Of a DNA stretch of 64,000 bases, positions 30,970 through 41,296 are shown piece after piece. The notes under the pieces are model-generated. The model searched no databases, was not told where the DNA came from, and saw nothing but the letters and a program-made list of their open reading frames with translations. The first letter of the stretch is position 1. Each line of letters opens with the position of its first letter. Made by a program: the position numbers and the translations under genes. Source of the stretch: Bathynomus jamesi (taxonomy: Eukaryota > Arthropoda > Malacostraca > Isopoda > Cirolanidae); contig JAJOZX010009054.1 of the NCBI GenBank assembly GCA_023014485.1, positions 62,001 to 126,000 of the forward strand, given 5' to 3'.

Positions 30970-33900
30970 GTGACCGTTGCCCTCCAAAAATCAAAAAATG
31001 GTCCTACAATGCTGTTCAAAGTTTTAGTGTTGTGTATTTATCTAGGAAACACCCCTGTAAATTTTCTTGGAGATCGGTGCATGTTTGAGCTAGCACCGTC
31101 GTACCAGCAAGTATTGCTATTTCAGCTTATGAACTTCATAAATAAGTGTGAAAATAGCACATTTTATCAGATTTTCATTTCCGGGTCTGGAACGCTGACC
31201 CACAAATTTTCCACGTATTATTTTATTGCATTTAATTTTAATGATGCTCTTTTCTTTTCCCTTGACAGTGATTTGATGTTGTGAATAGAGAATTTAATCA
31301 TGGATACACGGCAAGATGATGAGTATGTCAGAATGTTATTGGGCACTGTACCCCGAGAAGAAGAAAAGGAAATAAAGGGCTGCAAACTGCCAACTAATAG
31401 GCAGGTCTTACTATGTCTGTTAGCAAACCTTCGAGACATGCATTGGGACCAGGCTTTATCTGCCACCATTGACAATGTGCTTTTGCATTACCAGAAGGCG
31501 AATGTCCCGACCATTACAGGCAGGAACAATATTGGCCGAGTGATTAAAACTTACTATGACAAAGACTACATGATGCTTATGAAAAAGAATGAGGATAGAA
31601 GACGGGCTGATGATCCTGGAATTATGAAGTTTAAATCAGAATTGAGCCTGACGATGAAATTTTATAAGAACACAGTGTTGAAAGATATGGCGGCTGCGAA
31701 AAAGGGGAAAACTCAGGCCGAACAAGATGCCATCGATACTGACATACTCTTTATGAAAAGCATGCTAAGTGACAGAGTAGCTACCTACTCTTGGGTAAAC
31801 AAAGTACTCACAGAAAAGGTTCAGAAGCGACAGAAAAGGCAGATGCGAGAAGAGAAGCGACAAGAGAGAGAGCAATGTGATCATGCTGAGAATGTACAGG
31901 CTGATATTGATTCACCCATTAGCTCTGATGAGGACGATGACATTGATGAGGCCAGCACTGCTGAACCAAAGAGAAAACATCGGAGAACAGTGAAAGAGGG
32001 AGTTTCAATTTTTGTGCCCCATGATATTCTGAAGTCGGCAGAACTTGTTTCATGCAGTGTTCGAAACAACATCTCGCCGACCCAGCTGAGTGCAATTGTG
32101 TACTCCCTTGTATCTGCATGTGGTGGAGATACATCAAAGCTGAGTCTAAATGCAAGGACGGCCCACCGATACCGAGCTTCCATCGTGTCAGAAATAAGTT
32201 TAAAAATCATGGATGACTGGCAACCATCAGACAAAGTACTGGTGCACTGGGATGGTAAACTTATGGACACGCTGGATTCCAAAGGCACTGATGACCGCCT
32301 GCCCATTCTTGTGTCTGGTGTCAATGGCACAAAGCTTCTTGGAGTCCCACCTCTTCCGCATTTGACTCAAAAAGCTGGCCTGGTTCAAGGAGACTTGATA
32401 TCAACAGCAACCAAACAACTTCTGGTCGATTGGGAGTGTGAACAGAATGTCGTTGGTCTGGTTTTCGACACAACTTCATCCAATACAGGTAAACCTATTT
32501 CAAACATCAGCGTGAATTTATCACGACATTAATACCAAAATACAGTGAATGATTTAACAGAAATCTGCAAAAAGCACGTGCCTGAAATGGTGGCCTTAAA
32601 CTACAATTAAATTTTTTTTTCAGGGCAAAAAACAGCTGCTTGCGTCTCCCTCCAAAAGGAATTAGAGCGTGCCGTATTCTGGTGCGCCTGTCGCAGGCAT
32701 GTGGGCGAAGTCATCCTAGGTGTTTGCTGGGATTGCTCGAAAGTGGAGGGCTCTTCAAGTCCAAACATAATGGTTTTCCAGAGGTGAGTCATAAGCTTTA
32801 CAAAATAACAAGGAATATTATTATCTAATGAACAAATTTAGTGGAATTTCTTTTATTAGACTTATAAGATATACTAACACCAAGCAAATGATCGATCATA
32901 TCAATCTTAATACCCCTAAAACAATATTATAGATTAGTACGAAATACAATAATCCCAATAATTGCATTTCTAGGTTCAAGAACCATTTCTCTCAACTGGC
33001 GTACAATGAAAAAAAGAAATACCACTACCCCGCAATGCCTGGAGTGTTTGAGGAGCGCCAGCAGGAGATGGCTGACTTCTTCCGTGAATCTCTAGCCCAA
33101 TCATTTACACGTGGCGACTACAAGGAGCTGGTAGAGCTTTGTCTGCTGCTTGTAACTAAAGGATCCGAGCCAGTGAACTTCACAATGGTCTACCCCGGCG
33201 CACTTCACAAAGCAAGGTGGATGGCTAAACTGCTCTATACCCTCAAGATTGTTCTTTTGTCAGGCCAGATCAAAGAGCAGTTTCCCAAAGCCGAGGTTGT
33301 GACTAAAAGTCAAATCAGCAAGTTAGAACGGTTTGCTGTGTTCACAGTCGCTGTTTATGTCCCATGGTGGATTGTTTGCCCCGTTCCAGCAAGTGCGCCA
33401 CTGAATGACTTGAATTTGGTCGAAACCTTGGCTGAATTTGACCCATATGACGCCACAATAGTTGACAAAGCACGTGTGGCACTCGGTAGACACACTTGGT
33501 ACCTAACTGAGGAGTTGGCCCCACTGGCTTTGTTCTCGTCCCAAGTACAAGAAAGGACAAAAGAGGAGATGAGGAAGGCCCTTCTTTGCCATGAAGGCAC
33601 TGAAGTTACTAAGAGAGTGGGGCTCAATCATGGGGGCTATGGAAAGCCATATCTTCCCCCTGTCCCAGAAAGTGGCACTGCCCTGGTGGACCTAATTGGG
33701 CCTGACTCAAGCCGGTTCTTCACCATTTTAGGCATGCCCTATCAGTTTCTCCACAGTCCAGCCAGTGAATGGGCGGATCATGACGACTACCTGAACATGA
33801 AACGGGTTGTGGACAAGCTTCAGGTCGTCAATGAGGCTGCAGAGCGTGGTGTAAAACTTTGCCATGACTTTCTTAATGTTGCCAGGGATGAGGAGCGCTT

Positions 33901-34324
33901 TCAAGAAGTCCTTCAAGTAGTTGAAAATGACAGACTCCGCGTTCCTAATCAGCGCAAACGATCATCTGTTTCCGAACATAAATCATGGTTTCTTGCTCTA
34001 GAGAAATAATACCTTGTGAATATATGATAAAACCCCTTAATGTACCATGAGAGAATAAGAATGATTAACTTTTTTGTGTTAGTGATAACAGCTTTTAATT
34101 AAGACAGGCAAATGATTTGTGTTAATATCCCTTATGATGGTTGTGTAATCTCATATATAGGCGCGTATGCCGTATAAGCAAAATCGCTATTTTTCAAATT
34201 GCTGGTGCTCACTCGAATATGCATGAATCTTAAAAAATTGCAAGTGGGTATTTTTTATGTCAATATGCAACACCAAAATTTTGAACAGCATTGTAGGACA
34301 AAGTTGGGGCAACTGTCACACCCT
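30965..34324 (+). mobile_element. AGGGTG-type DNA transposon B (3.36 kb), apparently intact
   Basis: The left end AGGGTGTGACCGTTGCCC matches the reverse complement of the right end, AGGGTGTGACAGTTGCCC. A second inverted block, TCCTACAATGCTGTTCAAA, is present at both ends (left about 31004-31022, right about 34278-34296). It stands between (TA)n tracts, directly next to transposon A. The enclosed gene is open through three exons. Confidence 0.9.
31300..34009 (+). CDS. AGGGTG-type transposase B, three exons, 794 residues
   Basis: Exons are 31300-32488, 32624-32783 and 32974-34009; introns begin GTAAAC and GTGAGT and end TTTCAG and TTCTAG. The joined length is 2385 bases, a multiple of three with no internal stop. 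The N-terminal half is basic and helical (KLPTNRQVLLCLLANLRD, QKRQKRQMREEKRQERE), followed by an acidic hinge (SPISSDEDDDIDEAS). The core has HWDGKLMDTL (Asp318), VFDTTSSNTGQKTAA (Asp390, crossing the first splice), WCACRRHVGEVILG, and NEAAERGVKLC (Glu740). These are my candidates for the catalytic triad. Transposase A matches through the whole length. The role is inferred from the terminal repeats; no biochemical family is known to me. Confidence 0.82.
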
Positions 34325-34349
34325 AATATATATATACTGTATATATATA

Positions 34350-34834
34350 TATCATAATTGTAAGGTTAGTGAAAAATTCACTTAATTTAGAGCTAGCATT
34401 TTTGGGCTCTTGTGGCATCATTGTGTGGGTACTTTTGTGGCATCATTTTTTTGGGGCACTGGCGCCTTTCTACTCATTTGTTGAATGCGGCACTTAGAGG
34501 GAGTGGTCTTATAGAGAGCTCTCTTGCAATTCAGTTTGGTTGTTTAGATACAAGATTGTTACATCGTGCAATGGATTGTTGTTACAAGGTTTAGAAAGAA
34601 GACCATAAATAGTGCCCCTTTTGCTTTTTTTCTTAATTTTATGCAACTGAGGCCTAAGGTAGGCCCACATCGAGTCAGCAACCCTGAGGTAGGACCTAAT
34701 AGGACCTCCAAGTTCGTAAGTTTGTTTAGTCTAGCTTAACTTCGGCTGGAGGTTAAAGTAGCCCATCAGAGCTTGGCCGTTCAGGGCTCAGCTGGGATTC
34801 CGAACCCAATCAAGACAAATAAAATAAAATAACA
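34350..34834 (+). repeat. BEL-2 5' LTR, second part
   Basis: The LTR resumes after a (TA)n tract at TATCATAATTGTAAGG and ends AAAATAACA. It is followed by TGGTCCTTCGAACCGG, the same primer-binding-site-like sequence as in BEL-3. The leader that follows (34835-35270) holds one 112-bp-type unit. Confidence 0.9.
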
Positions 34835-35270
34835 TGGTCCTTCGAACCGGATTCTAGCCCAAGACTGAGTCAGTGACTATTTTTCGGCAAAGTTCTGATT
34901 GTGCAAATTGTAGCCCAAGTTAGGCCTGGACGGGTTGAGCGTAATTGAGTTAAGTAAGGTTCCAGGGTAGAAAGTTTGGTCGCCCAATTGCGAAACTTGG
35001 CCGCTAGTCTGTTGTTGTTTTGGGCCTACATTTTTACCGGTTTGGTTAATTTTGGTTTTATTGTTCGTAGGCGAAGGTTGCAGACTTCAGTGCGCCAGTT
35101 ACTTGGGTGGAAAATTTGGTATTCCATACTGGTGGTTGGTCAGTACCCCAACCAAGCAATTAATTAAGTTTATATGAAAAAATGCAAAATTTGAGTTTGA
35201 TCAGTTTGGTTAAGTATTTTTGCTAATTCAGCTTATTTGGCATTGAGCCCAATTGTTATTTGCATTGAAA

Positions 35271-35558
35271 ATGAGTGCAGCTGAATTGAACAAGTTTAGA
35301 AAAAGGAGAAGCGCCTACAGAGGTCTAATTACAAAGATCATTGCCACTATAGATTCTGCCATAGAGCAAGAGGATTTAAGCTTAGTGACTGCGCAGCTTT
35401 CCATATTAGAAACTAAAAAGGTTGCTCTAAGCGAAGTAAATGTTAAAATTGAGGATCTTATAGAAGAGGATGAAAGAGAAAATGGCATAATTTACTTTGA
35501 AGAGATTATTGATGACATAATTAAAGTATGCTACAGAGCAAAAGAGTTTAGCAGCTGA
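35271..35558 (+). pseudogene. gag: BEL-2 gag N-terminus
   Basis: It starts MSAAELNKFRKRRSAY and matches BEL-1 gag. It ends at an in-frame TGA where BEL-1 has TCA (CAGCTGAGTAC against CAGCTCAGTAC). BEL-3 carries the same nonsense change. The gag frame is further broken by the MITE inserted 80 bases later. Confidence 0.85.
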
Positions 35559-35638
35559 GTACAATTAGAGACCAGGTCTAATAATGAAACAGCCCTCAAC
35601 AAACGGTGTTTGTGAAATTAAGGTTAACGGATCTGCAG

Positions 35639-36436
35639 TAGTGTTGAAAACCGGTTTGTAAAATTCCCCTAAAAATCGAAAACCGAAAGAAAAAACCGGT
35701 TTTACCGATTGATTTTTATTTGGCTCAAACTTGCGCGAACGTGCAGCTACGCGCTACAGCGCACAAAAAATAACTTCGAATACATTACCTATTAAGTTAA
35801 ATTGTGACAAACTGGCAACTGCTCTTCAGTATAATTTTTGCCTATCTGGCAACTCGATCTTCAGTTTGTCTCATCATGTAGGCTGTAGTGTAGAGTCAGT
35901 CGACTAAAGCCCTATTCGCAGTATAAGACCCTTAATGCCCTTTGTTTCTTAAGATGTCATTTCCAAAATAGGGATAAAATCTAAAGAGTCAATTTTCTGT
36001 TTTTTAGGTAAAGTTTTTTTTATTAAAAAATTTTATTTCAATGTTTTTTCCAAAATAGAGATAATTTTATTTTTATTCTTTATAATTTTTTTACAAAAAG
36101 AAGTTTATTTCTTTCTAAGTATAGATGTTTTATTTTAAAAAATTATTTCAAATCTAAATTGTTTGAATAATGTATTATTTTGGCTAAAATAAAATATGTC
36201 AAAGTTTTCATTTTCTTATTCATATGCATACATATGATGCTGCATTTTTGCATTCTTTTGACCAAAAAATAGGCGATAAGCTATGCTTGTTAAGAGTTAA
36301 AGTCAGTACCTTTCAATTGTGGCTTTTAAAAATTACTATACTTTTCGGTCATAACCGGTTAAAACCGGTTTTCAAAAAAAAGAGAAAAGATCGATTAAAA
36401 ACCGGTTTGTAAAGTTTCGATTATTTTTCAACACTA
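35639..36436. mobile_element. hAT-like MITE with TAGTGTTGAAAA ends (798 bp), left arm
   Basis: It starts TAGTGTTGAAAACCGG and ends TTTTTCAACACTA, with exact 8-bp flanks ATCTGCAG at 35631-35638 and 36437-36444. The interior is AT-rich and non-coding; AAACCGGTTT motifs crowd both ends. The mirror at 45940-46771 is 34 bases longer because of an internal indel. Confidence 0.9.
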
Positions 36437-36444
36437 ATCTGCAG

Positions 36445-37446
36445 TTCAATTACCAAGGCTTGTACTCAAAACATTTTCTGGGAGTATTCAGGAATGGCAA
36501 GGATGGGCAGCCAGTTTTCAGTCAGCAGTTCAGTCTAGAACTGCAGGCAGTAAAGACAATAGCAGGAATAGCATTAACAGAGGCGAATTATAATGTGGCT
36601 TGGGATATATTACAGAAACGGTTTGGTAAGCCAGAGATCTTAATTAAAAGCCACCTCCGTGAACTTTTAGCTATACCTCCTGTTAATAATCCCAATAGTG
36701 TCAAGGAGTTACGGCAGTTATATGATGAATTTGAAGTTAGAACTGGGTCCCTCGACAACTTGGGTGTAGGAATGGAAAGGTATGGTGTAATGTTGGTCAC
36801 TTTACTGGAGTCTAAATTGCCTAGCTCAATTTTGCTTGAATTAAGTAGGGGGCACTCTACAGAACATGTGTACATCCCCCTTCAGCAGATGTTAAGTCTT
36901 TTAAGCACAGAATTAGCAAGACGAGAGGAAATTGAGTTTGCACAGTGGGATGTTAAACAAGAGGACAAAGGCAGGCAGAGCACCAAAATTTCTACAAAAA
37001 GGAATAGCCCAGGTACAGTGTCAGCTCTATATGCATCCTCTGAAAATAAATTAAAGGGGTTCAAGGAATGCATATTTTGTGAAGGCAACCACAAGTCATA
37101 TAAATGTGAAGTGGCTGATGCTTTATCTGTTGAAGAGAGAAAGGACAGGGAAATTAAGTCCACAGCATGTTTTAAATGTTTTTTGAACGGTCACAGAGCA
37201 AGGTTTTGTAAGTTTAAAATTTTGTGCAAAAAATGCCATGGCCGGCATCAATCTTTATTGTGTGAAAACACTCCTTGTAAGCGTACCCCAGAAGTAGAGA
37301 CATCAGTGGCACATGCCACTACTATGAAAGGGAGTAAAAGTAAAGGGGGATTATTGCAAACAGCTGCAGCATTATTAATTGGGAATGGTGGAGAAGCTAC
37401 TGCAAGAGTGTTGTTTGATAGTGGTAGCCAATGTAGCTTTATTTAA
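36445..37446 (+). pseudogene. gag: BEL-2 gag C-terminal part, zinc knuckles and protease start
   Basis: After the MITE the coding sense resumes (FSGSIQEWQ-type sequence near 36470). A deletion of about 60 bases near 36535 removes the KFNYLRSLLEG segment seen in BEL-1. The zinc knuckles [13 protein letters not shown] and ACFKCFLNGHRARFC are intact. The frame ends just after the protease motif DSGSQCSF because of one extra T (CTTTATTTAAG). BEL-3 shares the deletion and the extra T. Confidence 0.85.
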
Positions 37447-39474
37447 GACCAGAATTTCCAGAAAATTGAAGTTTAAAGAACTGAAGAGGGAAAATTTAAG
37501 AATTTCTGGGTTTGGGGGTTCAGTTCAAAACCGAACCAAAGTTAAGAACGTAGAAGTTCTGGTTAAGGGGTTGTTGCCATAAAGTCCCACTATCAATGTC
37601 CAAGCTGTAGAGATTGAGGGACTTTGTGCTCCAGTCACTACTTGTTTAGATATGGCATGTGTCCAAGAATTGCGAGTTAAAGGAATTAATTTGGGCAATA
37701 ATAAGTTTGAAGGAACAGAAGATATTAGTCTTTTGATTGGAGCTGACTATTATTGGGACTTCATCACTGGTAACATTGTTCGCACATCTCAAGGTCGTCC
37801 TGTAGCTATTGAGAGTAAGCTAGGCTGGATGCTACATGGTAGCTATTGCAATGAAATGGAAGTTAAAGCTCTTTTTGTTAAGATTGAGGAGAACAGCCAT
37901 GGTTTGGAATGGCATTTGAAAGACTTTGAGGACTTGAATCCATTGTCATAAAGAACAAACAGGAGAAGAAGGCAAGTACAGTGAACAGTGATATTTTAGA
38001 GCAATTTGAAAAAGGTATTCGATTTAGAGATGGTTGCTACGAAGGTGGCCTCCCTTGGTAGGATTCTTGCAAACCCAGCTCAAACCTTCAGCTAGCTAAT
38101 AGGAGGTTTGAGACTTCATTGCACAGACTAAGGAAAAATGAGTTGTTAAATGAATACAATGAGGCCATCCTAAGCTATGTAAAGGAGGGCTATGCTGAAA
38201 GGGTGCAAGGTGAGCTGGTGAGCCAGGAGGCACATTATCTGTCACACCATGCAGTGGTACGGCGAGACAAAACTACCATCAAACTGAGGGTAGTTTTTGA
38301 TGACTCAGCCAAGGACAAAGGTAGTGTGTCCTTGAATAACTGTTTGGATGTTGGGTCAAATTTAAATGCAGATTTATTTTCCTTGTTACTGAGATTTAGG
38401 TTTGATACAATGATACAGTAGCATTGACTGCAGATGTGAAGCAAGCCTTTTTGCGGATAAAGTTAAAACCAGAGATCAGAGATGCAGTAAGGTATCTGTG
38501 GGTGGATACCAAAGACTTGTTGGAAAATGAACCGAAGGTTCAAGCATAAAGAATGAAGTCAGTGTTGTTTGGCTTCAGCTCTAGTACATTTCTGTTGGCA
38601 GCTACTATGCAGTACCATTTTAAGAAATATTCTGAAGTCTATCCTAATACTATTGAACACATAAAGCAAAATTTTATGTTGATGATTTGCTGTGTTCAGT
38701 GGATAATACAGAAATGGCTAAACAGATATTCATGGAGGCCAGAGCTATAATGAGGGAGGCTGGCATGGAGCTTAGAAAATGGCAGACCAATCATTCTCAG
38801 TTACAGCACTTTATGAGTCAGTCCTGTGTAGGACCTGATGCAGCAGAAAGTATTGAGGATTCTGGTATTAAGGAGTTGTGGGCCATAGACACGAAGATGC
38901 TAGACATTGTTTGGCAGCAAGGAGAGGATTTGGTTACCTTTAATGGGAAATCTTTTGTAGAGCTGGCTGAGAATGAAACAAGGTGGACAGAACGTACAAC
39001 TCTTAGTTTGGCTTGGAAGATCTTTGATCCTCTTGGATTCCTGGCGCCATTTGTGACAAAGTAAAAAATTTGGTTTCAGAGCCTCTGGGAAATTGGACTT
39101 GGTTGGGACCAAGAGTTACCCAATCATATGATGGGAAAGTGAAAATATTGGTTCAAAGAATTGGCACATCTTGGAGACATTGAAATCCCAAGATGATACT
39201 TTGGAGAGTTGAACAATAGTCCAGACAGTTTGGAGCTGCACATCTTTTGTGATGCGAATGAAGAAAACTATGCAACTTGCATTTATATAAGAGGCACATT
39301 CGAAGAGAAAGTAATTTGCAGGTTGGTTGCTGCAAAGAGCAGAGCAGCACCTTTGAAAAGGCTTTCTATGCCAAAGTTGGAATTAGTGGGTGCAGTCATT
39401 GCTAGTCGGCTTGCAGTTACAGTGCAAAACTCTTTGGGCCTTTATGAAATTCCAAACTATTATTGGACAGACTC
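37447..39474 (+). pseudogene. pol: BEL-2 protease to RNase H, multiply broken
   Basis: Broken frames carry [68 protein letters not shown], a damaged YVDD region near 38670, and LELHIFCDANEENYATCIYI. There are in-frame stops at 37580, 38060, 38548 and 39061 among others; the one at 39061 is the TAA also found in BEL-1. The stretch ends at the nested solo LTR. Confidence 0.83.
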
Positions 39475-40080
39475 TGTTAGAAAATCTAGAAGAGGAAGAG
39501 TCATTGTTGTCCCAAGGCGATATGATGACTAAACTGATTTATGCAGCATTGCTTGTATATATTAAGTTAAGTTGTGTATATATCCATCTCATAATTGTAA
39601 GGTTAGTGAAAAATTCACTTAATTTAGAGCTAGCATTTTTGGGCTCTTGTGGCATCATTGTTTGGGCACTCTTGTGGCATAATTATTTTGGGGCACTAAG
39701 CGTCCTTCCTACTCGTTTGTTGAATGTGGAACTTACAGGGCGTGGTCTTATAGAGAGCTCTCTTGCAATTCAGTTTGGTTGTATAGATACAAGATTGTTG
39801 CATCGTGCAATGGTGCAGGTTGTGTTGATGTTGCAAGGTTTAGAAAAAAGACCATAAATATTAAATAGTGCCCCTTTTGTTTTTTATCTTAATTTTATGC
39901 ACCTGAGGCCTAAGGTAGGCCCACATCGACTCAGCAACCCTGAGGTAGGACCTATTAGGATCTCCAAGTCCGTAAGTTTTTAGTCTAGCTTAACTTGGGC
40001 TGTAGGTTAAATTGGCCCTTCAGAGCTTGGCCGTTCAGGGCTCAGCTGGGATTCTGAACCCAATAAAATAAAAAATAACA
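39475..40080 (+). repeat. Solo BEL LTR nested in BEL-2 pol (606 bp)
   Basis: It starts TGTTAGAAAATC and ends AAAAATAACA. The flanks GACTC (39470-39474) and GACTT (40081-40085) are a 5-bp target duplication with one mismatch. Pol resumes right after it (ATTATAGTTTGACACTGGTG), which shows insertion and not a true 3' LTR. The same LTR is at the mirrored place in BEL-3 (42297-42902). Confidence 0.9.
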
Positions 40081-40194
40081 GACTTCATTATAGTTTGACA
40101 CTGGTGAAGAAGCCAGGCAAGGAAATGGAAACAATTTGTTGCCAATAGGGTGGAGGAAATTCAAGCACACACAGATCCAAAGCAATGGAAGCAT

Positions 40195-40300
40195 TGTTGA
40201 AGAGAGTATGAGTTGCCCTAGGTATGAGTTGTCCGGGTCTGAGTTGTCCGGTATAAGTTGTCCGGGTATGTGTTGTCCTGGTATGAGCTGTCCGGTCACG
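40195..40300 (+). mobile_element. Foldback FB2 end, partial, at the palindrome axis
   Basis: The stretch is an array of GTATGAGTTGTCC-type units ending CTGTCCGGTCACG. It is the inverted copy of 40541-40636. The junction with BEL-2 pol shares ATTGT with both partners (BEL GCATTGTCC, foldback AATTGTTGAAG), a microhomology junction. Only one end of this element is present. Confidence 0.85.
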
Positions 40301-40301
40301 G

Positions 40302-40369
40302 TGGGGGTGTTAGAAAATCTAGAAGAAGAAGAACCACTGTTGTTCCAAGGCGATATGATGACTAAGCTC
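40302..40369 (+). repeat. BEL pol-LTR junction fragment
   Basis: GGGGGTGTTAGAAAATCTAG and the next 50 bases match the end of pol and the start of the LTR at 6216-6280 in BEL-1. It is cut at 40369 by a hAT-like end. It is probably the remnant of the true 3' LTR of BEL-2. Confidence 0.75.
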
Positions 40370-40540
40370 AGGGCCGTTTCTAGCCATTAGGGGGCCCTAA
40401 GCAGTATACCCATTTGAGGCCCCACCCCTCCATCCACCAACTCACGCCTTACTACATCACTTCAGCACACACATATAAAAAATGGCTGTGTTAATAAAAA
40501 ACAATTATGAAACAATTTTAATGAAACATTTATGTCCAAA
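40370..40540. mobile_element. hAT end fragment between two foldback ends
   Basis: CAGGGCCGTTTCTAGCC followed by GGGGGCCCTAAGC resembles a hAT terminus. The other end is not found. It runs into the FB2 end at 40541 and has no coding frame. Confidence 0.5.
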
Positions 40541-40955
40541 CCCGTGACCGGACAGCTCATACCAGGACAACACATACCCGGACAACTTATACCGGACAAC
40601 TCATACCTAGGACAACTCATACTCTCTTCAACAATTACCACCCCAATGTTGATCTTTTCATCTATATCCACCCCGAAAGTTTAAACTCTGCAAATTAACC
40701 AAAATAAGATAAGAAAACAATAACAACAAATTTATTATTTATTGCAAACATATAATAAATAGAGAACCATTATTTACATAGGATAAAATTTGAATGCCCG
40801 GTTAAGTCAACTGTACGCCCTTTCGTTAGTTTTAACGAAAATATCACGACTAAACCTAACCAATCGTCAAGGGCGTACAGTTAACCTAACTGGGCATTCA
40901 ATGAACCCAACCGGGTATTCAGTTGACCTAACCGGGCATTCAATGAACCTAACTG

Positions 40956-40996
<41 letters not shown>

Positions 40997-41289
40997 CTTG
41001 CATGAATTTTAAATGTTTAAATTTAATTTTTAATTTTACAAAATAAATGTTTTCATTTATTTTAAAAAATAAAGGTTTTCATTTCAAAATGTTTTCATTA
41101 ATAACTTGCATGAATTCTAAATGTTTAAATTTAATTTTTAATTTTACAAAATAAATGTTTTCATTAATTTTTCATTTTTTTTCTGGTCCTATGTATGAGT
41201 TGTCCTAGGTATGAGTTATCCTAGGTATGAGTTGTCCGGGTATGAACTCATACTGGTATGAGCTGTCCTGGTATGAACTGTCATAGAAC
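40541..41289. mobile_element. Foldback element FB2, about 750 bp, at the palindrome axis
   Basis: One end is CGTGACCGGACAGCTC, the other CTGTCATAGAAC. Arrays of TATGAGTTGTCC-type units fill 40550-40633 (inverted) and 41184-41285. The core at 40793-40965 holds a smaller inverted pair made of GACCTAACCGGGCATTCA units around ACCTAACCAATCGTCAA, and a (TA)n run at 40962-40995. FB1 has the same end pairing (CGTGACCGGA and CCTAGAAC) and the same ACCTAACCAATCGTCAA module, but different array units. No clear target duplication is visible at this copy. Confidence 0.78.
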
Positions 41290-41296
41290 CCACTCC

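Larger units (their letters stand above)
21406..34834 (+). repeat. BEL-2 5' LTR, split by about 12.8 kb of nested DNA
   Basis: The LTR starts TGTTAGAAAAGC at 21406 and runs to the (TA)n tract at about 21488. It resumes at about 34350 (TATCATAATTGTAAGG) and ends ATAACA at 34834, before the primer-binding site. The mirror LTR of BEL-3 (47572-48239) is 668 bp and has only (TA)n(TG)n at that point, which shows that everything from about 21490 to 34350 was added inside the microsatellite. Confidence 0.88.
12680..40197 (+). repeat. Left arm of a giant inverted duplication (about 14.0 kb ancestral, 27.5 kb with insertions)
   Basis: This arm is the reverse complement of 42180-61014 when insertions are ignored. 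Mirror pairs include 13514/60185, 14157/59570, 15205/58530, 19360/54365, 21406/48239, 34834/47572, 36436/45940, 39475/42902 and 40080/42297. Removing the foldback element (about 0.72 kb with its duplication) and the 12.76 kb inserted in the LTR microsatellite leaves about 14.04 kb; the right arm without its two hAT insertions is about 14.03 kb. The 284-codon Jockey frames of the two arms differ at eight residues by eye. Confidence 0.93.
34835..40197 (+). mobile_element. BEL-2 internal region, decayed (left arm)
   Basis: It carries the leader, gag, zinc knuckles, protease, RT and RNase H parts of the BEL-1 polyprotein, with a nested hAT MITE (35639-36436) and a nested solo LTR (39475-40080). 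It ends inside RNase H at GCATTGT (40191-40197), where foldback sequence starts. All major lesions are shared with BEL-3, so the two are copies made by the inverted duplication and not by separate transposition. Confidence 0.88.

Noticed and set aside
31881..32330. 149-codon minus-strand frame within transposase B
   Set aside because: It is antisense to exon 1, which carries the conserved HWDGK region on the plus strand.
39475..40080. This LTR as the true 3' LTR of BEL-2
   Set aside because: Pol sequence continues directly after it with a short target duplication; the true 3' LTR remnant seems to be at 40308-40369.
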